Shown here: piece after piece, positions 18,301-31,236 of the stretch
Numbering within the stretch: position 1 is the first letter of the stretch
Layout of the letters: each line of letters starts with the position of its first letter
Source of the DNA: Rachycentron canadum
Taxonomy: Eukaryota; Chordata; Actinopteri; Carangiformes; Rachycentridae
Assembly (NCBI GenBank): GCA_038496675.1
Contig: CM076652.1
Location: forward strand, 12,249,164 to 12,313,163
Direction: 5' to 3'
Length of the DNA stretch: 64,000 nt
Position numbers and translations under genes: made by a program
The notes under the pieces: generated by a model
The model's database searches: none
What the model was told of the DNA's origin: nothing
The model's input: the letters and a program-made list of their open reading frames with translations, nothing else

Positions 18301-21300
18301 GTGTGTGTTTGTGTGCATATAATGCTGAGAAGGGAACGGGGAATAAGTGCAAGTAAATGCATGAATATATATACTATAGTTAATTAATTAAGTATAATTT
18401 CATTAATTATCATTATTAATTAATTAATTAATTAATAAAACCAAATATATTATTGTTATCAGTAAGAAATTATAGAAATTATTTTTTACATATAAAAAAA
18501 TAATTTTAAATCAACTTTTCATTGTCTTGTTTGCTTGTTTGTTTGTTTGTTTGTTTTTGGCACATGTGGCACTAAGTATATCCTTTTTAAATTGTTTCTG
18601 CTCTAAAAAGTTTATAGAGTCTCCATAAGTCTGTACCACCTCAAGTCATCAGTGCTTAGCGAACAAATGAAAAGCACACTTTTGTCATTCTCTATTTAAC
18701 ACTGGAAATATGTTTTTTCCCAGTTAGAAACCATTTTTCTTATGTGTGTTCATGTTTATTTGTTTTTACCCCTCCAACCACTTGGTGGAGCATCTTTTTT
18801 GGAGGTAACTAACAATGACTTTTTCAAGCTCCTTCTGCTTTGTTTAAGAAACATGCAGTTTTTGACTGTTCGTGCCTGTGTTCATGACCTGGTTGTGATT
18901 CTATTTGTGCAAAGTATTTTAGGATCTACTCATCACAAGTATTAGTTCACTTGTGTTTTCCACTCTAAAGACACTACAGCAGACCATATATTCCCTTTTT
19001 AGTCTGTAGGTGGGCTGGTTCAGTGAAGCTGCTGTCGCTGAGGGACACAACTATCTCACTTTCAGAGAAGCAGCCAGGATGACCAGCCCATCATGACTAC
19101 TGAATCAACCTGTAGAGAAAGTCGTTCAGTCTCAATGTGTACAACATGAGGTCTGCTTTCAAAATGATCTGCACTATTTTGCTTTCTGAGTGTGACAGGT
19201 CTGTGCTGAAACAAGAATCCCTCCATCCCACCTTCTCAGAGTCATATCTTATTCAGTCAGGCATGTCAGAAGGCAGCGGATGGTTTTTATTCATTGACAT
19301 AGTGTAGATTAGCCAGCAGCGTTAATCTGATATCTTCTCTGTGGGCTTCAGATCTGAACGAGAAGGATTACAAAAGCTGGCGTCAGGAGCTCCACTGCAG
19401 CACTGAAACTGGCTGATGGCTCCCAACAATGTTTTGAGACTTTCTGACTTTCTGGATTTGTGGACTGAATATCTTGGATCAGAGCCAATGATGAGGGACA
19501 TTATCATGACATTTAGTTAAAGAGTTTTAATATCACACCTGTTTTAAATTAATTTTTTAATTAATCTCTTTATCTATATATCAGCTTTTTTTTCATATAA
19601 ATATCAAGAGATAATGGATCCCACCTGAATTTACCTCATTTTTGTATCTCATATAATAAGTGCGTCAGTGGTAATGCATCACTTCATGTAAGAGTGGAAT
19701 TTAATCGCTGAATTGTCTAAATATGAACCTAAATTGCTCTCTGAGATAATCATATTCATTGCAGCAGCAGCAGCAGGCAGCTTCCTGTCTTACTGGAAGA
19801 ATTCTCAGCTGATGTGTTTAAGTGCTTCATTTGCATTAAGGATCATTTCATCGCTGTAGTGAACACTTCCTACCAGCAGAGGACAGTAGCTGTCTAATCA
19901 GATAGTACTTCAAGAGGCCTGAAGCAGCTCCGCTCTCTGCACTGACAGTCACTGGGAGTTTTTGGTCCAGCTCAGATTGAACTTCAGAAGTGATGCTATT
20001 TACAGTCATTTGTATTATGGTAAAGCTTTAAATCTTCACTCATCTGACATTTGTTGCTTTCAGTAGTGCTGAGCTGCTCCATAATTATAAAGACTGTTAC
20101 TGGTGTTACAGGAAGACTTGACTTTAATTATAAACTAGATTTTCTTAGTTCAGCAAGTCTAGAATAGTTACAGCTTCACAACTGCTGGTGTGCTCCTACC
20201 AACTGTAGGTTTTAAATGTATGTTGATATTTATATGTTTGTTATTTCATAGTATAAATGTGGTGTAGATTTTCCACAAAAATTATAGGTACAATTATAAA
20301 AATATTAGTGGTCCAGTGATATCTGTCTGTGCAGACAGTTTTGGTTTTACTTGCCATTGATTTATCCAACTCTGAGACAATAGCCTCCATGAAAAACCCA
20401 TAAAAAACTTCTATCAGAGACGTGTTGAAAAACAGCCCAAGTACAGGTGAGAATTGTGTGACTCAGTTTATTTATATGTAACAGTGCTTCAATTTTTGTT
20501 GACATCAGCACTTCTTTGAATTTTAATGTCCAGATATGTATTTTATTGCGATTAGATATTTAGATCATGTAATAACCCGAGGGGATACTTGAGAGAAAAA
20601 TGTTCACTTTGTAAGGAGCTTATAAGTAGTTTTCCACCTGACTTGTTAGGATGTGAGTTATAGCCACTTTTCACTAACTTGTGCTGGGTGTGTATTATAT
20701 CCCTGTTCATCTAGTTCATCCTAACATGTTGTAATGGAGAACAGAAAGGAGCAGGTCAGTACAGATGAGCTGAATTAAATTCATTTCGCTTTGGATTTAG
20801 CAGCATGAAAGGCCCCTTAATCACTACAGACAGGCTTTATTAGACTATCAGACCATAGCAGCCAAATGAAGCATTGGAGAGGAGAATCATTACGATGCTC
20901 AGATGGCGGCAACATCTAGAGTTATTAATTTTTTGTATTGACCTGGAACACACCCCTGTTGGTTTTAACCCCTGAGGTTATCGACCACTGCGCCCACAGA
21001 ACCAATGAGTTTCTTATTACTCTCTTTTACCTCTGAGGCTTATTAATTTCTTTCATAGACTTTTCTCTCCATTATTGTCTCTCAATTTCAGGACAAAATG
21101 TCTGAACCCACAAACACCTTTACTCTCTGTCTCCATCTTCTTTCCCTCTTCATCTCTCATAGTGGGATTGTTGCTTTAATTCTCATTAATATGCATCCTG
21201 CTTGTTGTTCTTGATAGAGTCTGAGGAGCGCTGCTTGAAGTGAAGAGCGCAATCAGGAGTGACAAACATCTCCATGTAGACACATTTAAAACAGGAGCCA

Positions 21301-24300
21301 CCCTATACACACAAATACGCACCTCCCCATATCCATCAGTATTTATCTCATCAGCATCGATGTGAGGTGAGGGGAGACGAGGAATTAATTTGCACATGGT
21401 GGGAGGAGGACAGTACAAGGTATATTAGGGCTGGCAATTCCTATAACCTCTCTCCTTTAATCTTGAAGTCTCATTTGCAGTGTGGGCTTGTTTCTCTTTA
21501 TAGTGACTCAGAGGTTGTAAATGTGTGTCTGGCCTTGATTATGGTGCTGTAGATAAAGACAAGGAGGAACATCATCATTAAGACCAGTCTGAGGATAGAG
21601 GGGGATCAATATTAAGACCTTTAGAAAGAGTCTCTGTCATTTACTGTTAATAATGGGCCCTGCCACCTGCTGTAATAATGCCATTAGGAGTACTGGGAAA
21701 AGATACTTTATCTACAGCTAAATGGCCTTCACATGTACAAACTAGTGGTACATTTACAGTTTAATTCACACATACACATACATACACCATGCCTCTACAT
21801 CTTAGACCCAGATAAGCTCTCTGAGTTCAGACTACCTGTACCTAATTGGGACTGTAAAAGAAGACAAAGTAGACCAGGTCAGATAAGGGTAGTCTTAACT
21901 GGACCCCTGGAGAGGTGGATGAGAGCAAAGAGAGAAAAATCGGGAAAATCTGAAATGTCAGATGGCACAGAGGAGGAAGAGAGAAGGGAGATAGAGTAAA
22001 GACAAAAAAGGATCATTGTAAAAACAGAAAATTTAGCAAGCAATTGTCTAAAAAAATTTTTTTTTTTCACTTTTTTCATACAAAAAGTGTTATTGTACCA
22101 GAACATTTTGGTACACAACAGAAATGGTGAACTTAACATACAGTATACATATATATACTTTACATACCAACATACTGGCATAAGGTAATAAAAATTTAAT
22201 GACAATATTTAATGAAAATTTAATGACAGTAGGTGCAAAGTACAAATGGCAGTAAAAAATAAAACTACCGGGTCCTAAATTTAATGTTTCTGATTGCAAG
22301 CAAGTAAATATAAAGAGCAAAGTTGAATTCTGTTTAAATCATATTCAAAGTTGGTTTAATGCCTAACAGGTCTAAAGTTTGTTGATTTTGGTTTTTGGTT
22401 TCTCTTATTTTGAAAGTCGGACGTGAAAGAGGAAACGCAGTGTATCAATATAACAAACGAAAAGGTTCAGACGTTTTGGAGATTTGTAGTAATTAAGGCT
22501 GTTTGGAAGATTATAATTTGGGTTCATCTTCAATCCAAAGCAGAAACAAGGTACGTTTAATAGATTTATGTGTGTGTAACATTTTTTTTTTTTTTTTTTA
22601 AACGCTAAATTAGCTTGTTGCTAGTGAAGTTTTCTGTTTAACGGCAGCTCTCAAGCTGGTTTGATGAAGTGCTCTGAAACACCAACAAACAAACAACGAT
22701 TTTCCTTCTTTCTTCACGGGGCAATAACATTAACAACTTCCTAAACTTTATTTTCAATCACAACAACTGTACTGCAACAGCTGGGCAGCCTCACAGCCTG
22801 AAATGATCCTGGCTGAGGGACTGAAAAGTGCTGTTGACCAGGGGAAAACATTTTCAATGAGATGGATGTTTACAGACTCTAAACTAGTCTAGGTATAAAC
22901 CTAGTACTTGAATGGACAGTGTATGGATGAAAACCAGGGTGCAAAGGCAACAGGGACCTACAGGGAAGTGGAGGAGAGCTTCCAGTTCACTGAGCCTCGC
23001 CTCCAATACTCCATAAACTACTTTCATTACATGTATCATTATAACTAAAGGAGGCAGGAGAATAACCAAACACAAGACACCCTGAGCAGTGATAGCAGGA
23101 GAGTGGGACAGAGAGTGAAGCCATCTTTTAAGCTTTTAAGATCATTGTGCCCAAGGAGTTTGATTAGCAGGTGACAGCTAGACCTTATCTGCCTCAGACC
23201 ATGGTAATCTGATGGATATTTCATGTGTGTCCATAGAAATGTGAGTCGAACATTCTTGTGTGTATGTTATGCACTGTTAGCATTTATCCAAACCTTTTAG
23301 ACCCACATTGAGACTTTTTTTCTTTTTCAAGCCTTTGTGTTTTTCCCCATAAAGTTGTTTTTTATTTTTTAGATTTGCTGCACGTTCAGAGTCAGAACAA
23401 CCTCAAACTTCTGTACACTGTAAGAGGCTATAATAGCTCATAAAACAAGAATAACCTAAAAACTGACACTTTTATTAATTTTATTGACTTACATCCTGGC
23501 TGTGTTTTATTTTATATTTTTATTTTATTTATTATTTTATAGACCAAAGCAGTGTAAACCATAATAATGAAAGAAAACTTAAACACATAAAGTTACATAA
23601 ATGTGTTTGGGTTGTTCATTATAATTTTCTGTAGAAATTTGAGTAATGCTCATTCTTTTGAGCAGTAATCATGGGTGATTTTTCTTTTTTTCCAGAAAAA
23701 TCAGCTCCAAAGCTCTAATAGTCTAAATATTTTGTTGTCCATGTCTCTCTCTCCCTTTTCTATCACTACAAAGAAACTCAGACCAAACTCGCCTCACTCT
23801 GAGATCAGTAAAAAAATACAGGATTGATCGCATTGGGTATACAAGCAACTGACAGTGAGGCCTCTGAATGAAACACTGATAGGCTGTGACATCGCTCACT
23901 GGAGCCAATAGGAGTGCTCAATGTGGAGACATGACTTAAGATGTCACTAGCAAAGATGGCAGAGAATCAGTCAATGAACACAGAAGTAAAGCAGCAATGC
24001 GCCTGCAAACAGACTAATCCAAATCTTATCTAACTTTGTTGATGACTGTATAGACAGAAGTAAGTGACACCCACTGACAAATCAGGGCTTGTTGGAAAAT
24101 GCTAATTCTCTAGTTGCGGGAGAAACAGCATGTCTCTAGCTCAAAACATAGAGGAGGAATAATCCTCTAAAGACAAAGTGTGTAGCTTAATAGGTTTAAC
24201 CACAAGTGTTGTTTGGTTTAGAGCTAGCTACTGCCTTCTTGTTAACTCCACAGCAGTAACTCTGCACCTCCTGCATTTCTCCAGAAGCAGAGCTCTTCAC

Positions 24301-27300
24301 ACGTGAGGAAACTGGCAGCAGCGATGTCCTGCAATATCTGAACAAGTGAGTTATCAGATCAAAGTAAGATGCGCAGGCAGTCCGAATGCATTAAGAGAAG
24401 ATGGTTTGAGCTGAAGCAATAGTCATTCCCATGAGAGCCTCATTTGGTGTACTCTTTTTAATCCAGGTTACAACTGGCCTTCAAGAGTGCACCCTTGAAT
24501 TTGTAGTAGTGTAAGCAGTGTAAGTCTGATACACTGAGACACCAGAACCAACAATACACAACTTCTATCAATTGCTGCTGAGTTATGATTATCTTGGGTT
24601 CGTTAAGCCATACACTACAAGATCAAAGGCTAGAACTATATGGATCTCTGTGGAGCTCAGGAGGCTTCTCTCCTGAAGAGAGAGCTTACTCTTGATCTCA
24701 AGGAAGTGGTTTACTTGACAGACTCAAGAATGATACTCAACTGGCTTCAGTCAGAATCATCTCAGTATGAGGTATTTGTGGGAACCAGAGTAATAGAGGT
24801 ACTTGACCCTTCAGCCTGGTCATATACTAACTCAGTGGCCAGTCCTCTTGAATATATCAGAAGAGAAAAACACTGGTTTGCACTGAAATAGAAAAGGCAA
24901 TCCCAGCCTGGAGCAAGCTGGTTACCTTTGCCACAGATGTGATAGCCTGAGCCAGGGAGTCCTGCATCCAGTATTTCTCACACCAAGTCACAGAGCTGTT
25001 AATCTAGCACTATGATGTTGAGCAGTTGTATCTCTCTGGAGCTGCATGTGTTTTTGTACTTTTAGGAAGTACTGGCTCTTGAAGGGTAGAGAAGCTTTGA
25101 GGAAACATCATCACAATTGCCCATAGTGGAGGAATTGGAGAAGCCAACTAAGGCTTCCAAGAATGATTTGCTTTCCTCCAGTTTGAGGCGCTCAAACTGG
25201 CTGAAGTCCTATGTTCAAAGTGGAGTGACACGTGACTGTCCACCACAACTTACTCACAAATGAAATTAATCCTTTCTGATGTTAAATCGATGTTATTTTG
25301 TCCTAGTGGAAGACCCTTTGATTTTTTTATTGGATCAAGGCGTCAACTTCAAAGGAGGAAGTAGGGGACTGTATGAAGCGCTCCATGGCCTGGACCCTAC
25401 CCTCTCAGATCAGTTGGTGGCAGAACAGAACAGATTTCACTTCAATCACCCAATACTTCTCACTTTGGTGGGTCTTGGGAAGGAGAGGTGCCATCTGTGA
25501 AGACAGCCCTCTGCACATTAGGAGCTGAGATCCTGTTGGAGGAACTGTTATGGACTGAGAGGTAGAGTATCTTCAACTCTAAGCTTTTGGGGTGTTTCCC
25601 AAGAAATCGCAGACCCAGATCACACCCAACTCCTTGCTGATGGTGTGGTCCATACTTACCCAGTGGTGTGGTTCATGAGACTGTCTGCTCTACAGCAGGA
25701 TGCAATAAGGCCATAAAGGCTTCCCTGATGCCAAATTTGCACGCTTAATTTGGGGATGTTTTTTTTTTTTTATACATGTTTTATTCCCATGAACCCAGTG
25801 TGCCCACACAACACACTGGTAGCATTTATTTATAGGCACACACAAGAGTATTTTTCTAAATTGATTTTTGTATCTTACATGACGTGATTCAAAGGTAGCA
25901 TACAGCTTGAAATTTCTGTATACAGCTAGCTACTTTTTTTGCAAAAGCGTTTGCTACTTGCTACCTTACCTGTGTGTCTTCCAGAGATGCAACTGTATAT
26001 ATGCTGACTTTCACCCTGCAGTTTTGTTTTCCTCTGTAGCCTGTGTGACCTCTTGTGGGAGTGTGGGCAAGCTATTGATCAACAAGTCTCTCTGAGTTTT
26101 GTTCTCCATGACAACCACTTGGGCACAGCACCGCTTCACCTCAGCTCTCCCTAGACGCCCCCGACCATCAGCTCAGATCTCAGCCTTTAACCAACCAGCT
26201 GGCCCCTCAGTTTGCTCAGCGTGTAAATGTGTGTGTGTGTGTGTGTGTGTGTTTTTTTTGTGCTGCATGTCAGCTGTTTCTGTGTTTTTGTTAGGGAGAA
26301 GGAGGGAGTGTTTGTGTGTATCAAGAGAGAAAGAATGGATTGTGTGCAGAAAGGATGTAAGTGAAGTGGTTTTGACATTGACTGTCTGTTTCACTTTGAC
26401 ATATTATCTTGGGATTTTGAAGTTATATTTGTGCGTCCCTGCACATACAGTAAGAGTAGCCACATTTGTTAATAACATGCGACTACAGGTTGTTTGGACT
26501 TAAGATTTGAGCAGTTAAACTTAGGGAAGAGATGGATTTAGAGAAGTGATGTGGTACGTGCTATGTGCTTCCCTTCACTCTCGACCTCCGTGGACAGTGT
26601 GCATGTCAGACCTCATTATGGCTTCTCAAATCAAACAAAATGGTTCCAGTTGGTTTTACATGTATCTGCTCCTCCTTCAAGCCTCTTGTTTGTGCACATA
26701 CAAACAATGCAGTGTGTTCAGACTCGCCTTGCTAGAAGAGTGTAGTACTCATCCATGAACCTGAGTCAAGCTATTTTCCTGATTTTGGCCACTTTCTATA
26801 GGCCTGTGCTAAAATGGTTGTTGCTGACAAAGTGAGGCAAAAAAACTATTATCTGACCAGGCAATTAATTAATCAACAGAAAACTACATTTGTGCTAATG
26901 ATATTGCATATTACTAATTAAAGACAAAAATAACAGCAGAGATAAATGTATGACAGAAAAGGGTTTCTGTTGAGCCCTGCATTGCTGATTTTGATTGAAG
27001 AATATCTGCCCTCTCTTTTACCTGAGCCTGTATTTTGCATGCTGGTTAGCTCAGCTATCAAGATAAGTGACAGGTGTTGGAGTGTGATCTTGACCTGCTG
27101 AGGGTGTTGAGGGCAGGATTAACAATTCAGTTAGCTGCCTCCTGGCAAAAAGTTGTATCATTATGAGACCTGCTGTACTGCAGCTTTAATGTTCCTCTAT
27201 TGAAGTTTCACTCATAAATGCCTTTGCATAGACGGAAAGAGGAACAAAGCTGTTTATTGTTTAAACAAGGAAAGAAAAAAGGAAGATCTCTGGTCTTCAT

Positions 27301-30300
27301 CATTGGTTGGTTAATGGTAAGAAAAAAAATGTTGTGTGTGTTAATTTAGCCTTTTAGGAGCTCGTAGGGTTTCTCTCAGTAAAACCAGACTACTATTGGT
27401 TCCACTGTCGGATTGGGAAACAAATTCTGTCTTGGACTCATCTCCCGGGACTGCAGTTGTACAAATGACTCTGACGGAGCTGGTAAAGACAATGATAGAG
27501 CTGGTAAAACATTTTTTAGAACTTTTTGGATGTTTTTACAGTCCACTGGTCTGCCCACAGTCCCCATGGCCAGCCTGCCTGTGCTCTGGTCTTATGTTGG
27601 TCTTTGAGGCCTTTTAAGTTGAAAAAAATGGTTCCTGCAGTACAGGAAATGCTGGAAGGTCGCTTTCATCTGACTACTGTGTACAGTGCATGTAGGCTGT
27701 GCCTGTGTGTTTTTTAAACATCAGGAGGACCAACAGCTTTACGGCAGGACTCACATGTCCGAGCATGCACCGGTTATCAAGACCAAAGAAACACAGATTA
27801 CAACACACACACTTTGTTCTCTGCTCGGGACGCCATCACTCCAAGATATTAACATTAACTTAACATTGAAAGTAGCTGCTGTTATTAAAGTTGGCTACAA
27901 TTAATTATATTTAAAAGCTAATTTCTAGAACCTTTAAATGTTCATACCTGTTGTTATAAATCTACAACAATAAAAGCACATCAGAGTCATTTATAAACAG
28001 ATATTTCCCACTGGATAAAAACACTCATCTAATGAAAAACCATGAAAATGTTATGGTCTCCAAAATGGGAAGAAGGTCCAAATTAAAGCAGCTCAGAATA
28101 TGTGGCTACTGTGTAACAGGTATGGAGCCATCTGTGTTTACTTTTTTAGAAAATCTTAATTATGTGAAAAATAATTTGTAAGAGAAGTTCATCCCAAATT
28201 TCTGCTTGTTAAATGAGGAGAAAATTCAAATGCTCTGTGGTGTGGGCACGATTGGCTTGGCTGCTCAGTCTAAAAACCACAGCAGCACTAAGTAACAATG
28301 ATGGAGTTCATGTCAGCTCTAGTTGTTGTTTACAGTCTGAATTCAAATCAACCGCAGGCTCTTTACTGAATGGCATCATAAGCTAAGATAAAGAAACTAG
28401 CAGATTAGAATAGCATGTAAACAACAGAAACGCCAGCAACTGGAAATGAGACAATACATTTACTGCAGCAATAAAAGCCCTGTCAAAAAATATAACAGTT
28501 TGTGTCCTTTTGATTTTAAACAGTTCCACAAAGTGTTGAATTTGTGTCAACATCTAATGCAGTAACTTAAAACACTACAAATCAGAGTATGACCAATTGA
28601 AATTAATATAAAGGCAAAGAAAAGTCTTATATTTTGGAGTTGAGGTAAACAAAAGCTGAACTACTGAGAGATATTGTGTAAGAGACGAAATGAATGATAT
28701 TGTGTTGCTTCCAACTTTCTCTCTGACTGATGCTATAGCTGAAATCACAGTCTTTGTCTTTTGATATGTTTTTGGTCATATTGGGAGATGACGTATAAAT
28801 TCAGGATTTGACCATAGGTGGTACAGCCATATACTAGGCTTTGACCTGATCTTGTTTGACTGTAAGTGGTAAAGAAATGAACATACTCTACTATTTTGTA
28901 TTGCAAAAACATCCATCTGACACGACAGATCTTCATTAATAGCTATTGTTAAGGATTCAGTTTGGGTTTTTTTGTTGTTTTTTTGCTGTGTTCTTATTTA
29001 AAATGACAGAGCTGCTTTGTATAAAAATATCTTGCCTTTCTGCTACACATTGCAATATAGGACAAAAATGCCTGACACCATGCTGAAAAATCGAATGCTA
29101 ATTTTAGGGCATCTTGGTGACACAGGGTTTATGAGGTATTGCCTCATGCAAACAACATTTTCCCTTTATGACCAGGGACCTCCACATGTCCTGTCTTTAC
29201 ATACCTAAACACTTTAATTTAATTGAGGGCAAAAAGGGCCCAACAAATCAACGGATTTTCATGGGTTATTGCAGATTTTCTTCCTTTATGAATATACTAA
29301 TTTAGTAGATTTAGGAAGAAATGATTTACTGAGAAACAAAGAAGCAGTGTTTCTCACGACTTTAGAGATGGTGTGTTAGGTAAATCAACAGCTGTGTAAA
29401 CATATCTTCTTTTGTGTTGCTAAGCAACAAAGGCATTAGATTATGTTGTGTATGCCACGATCTGTCCGTACATCTCTCTCTGTCAAACTGACTTCTTATG
29501 GATATCAAGAGCTATAACCAGTACAGTGTACCAACCAGATATGACCTAATGCTCACTGTTGTCATGCAGAATGATTCACTGCCCAAATACTTACATAATT
29601 GTTTGTATTGTATTGTCCATATTCAAACAGCATGTTAAACAGTCAATGGGTGCAAAGTTAACTCACCGAGCAGGAACAGAGCAGACACATACTACAAGAT
29701 ATTGAACATATAAATTCAGCAGACAAGTCCATACAGAGTCAGTGGACCATCGTGTTGTGCCGATTAATAAGGTTGAGGCTGCTGAGGTAGAGAAAGTGCC
29801 AGCAGCTCCGCCAGTAACAGCCGTTTTTGCATTACGGGAAGGAATGAGTTGCTGACAGCTTAAATAGGCCACCTTTTTGAAGTGTCACTACACAATTGGT
29901 GGGGTTGGTTTTTTCAATCACTTGATGGTCAGTTGATGAGCAGGAGACAATGTGACTTGCATGAACTAATGTAATGCTTCACTAAGCAGAAACTGAACTG
30001 ATTGCTGTTTGCCTTGATGAGTTTGTGATTGATCACGGCTGTCATTTTCATTTTCATTTCTTTTTCCCCTTGATGAGCTACAATTTTTGGAAATCTATAA
30101 AACTGTCTTCCCCAGAAATTTTTCTACTTTGCTGAAGCAGCCAGTCACAAAACAGGTCGACTGTTGTTGATGCTGACAGCATTAAGTTTAACTTGAAGTG
30201 TAAAATTTAAATGTACTCTTACCTCACAGTTTAAAGTATATTTATAGTCATAAATATATAAATAAAATATGTAAAATACACGTAACTTCTGTCACAAGGG

Positions 30301-31199
30301 GTCTCAATAACAAAAGACAGCATTTGGTGACATTGTGCGGTATTGTGGGATCATGGGAGTTGTCCCTACTACTACTGCTGTCATTGCAGTCAGCTTCGTC
30401 TAGTTAAGATTCCTTCAATCTCAATCATTCAGGAGGTTTTTCCTGGCAGCCGAATTATCCACAGAGCTCTCCTCCTTGCCAAAACTAACGGACGGGGCGA
30501 TTGTAACTGGGAAAAAGAGAGTATAACAGTTTCATGTTCAAAATTTGTGTTTCACTGCTGTATGGGGGACACAGGACTGTAAAATGTATTGTACTGGAAC
30601 TGGATGAAATCAGTTTGGCCTGCCTCTGAGAATCAACCACAAGATTGACACATGCATAGAGGGGATATGATGCCATTGACAGGTGAAATGGACCATTACT
30701 TTGATTAAAATCATTGATTTTGCTAGGTTAGAATATTTTTAGATTTTGAATGTGGAAAAGTTGCATTTTATACCTTTTTTTAAAAATATACCTATTTCAC
30801 ACTTAGTTGTGCCCTGAGCAAAGTACTCGTATCATGTGTTGTTTCAGGTGTTTAGTCCTTGTATTGAGACCAAACCTTGCCTAACACTATGCTGAAGGCA
30901 TCTTCACAGCCTTCTGCAGCTGCAAGCTCATCAGCCCTCCATGTGCGTACAAGTGTGTGTAACCTCAGTGTGACATCTGTTGCTGCTGCGTTTCACAGTA
31001 TTTCACTCTAGTTGGTGACGTTTACACAAGGTCAAACAGGGAGAGCATCTGGTGGGTGAGACACAGAGTATTTGAGGAATGTCAGGGAGCATCTGGGTGA
31101 ACTCACACACACAGATAGACACACATCTGAAATACTCTCACACATAAACATTTATTTCCTATGCTCTATCAATGTCTCTCCCTCTCAGTGCCTTAGACA

Positions 31200-31236
<37 letters not shown>

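Noticed and set aside
24640..24891. Possible host gene exon at the 83-codon open frame
   Set aside because: The motifs match BEL/Pao RNase H, the downstream sequence continues as a decayed integrase, and no splice sites flank it.
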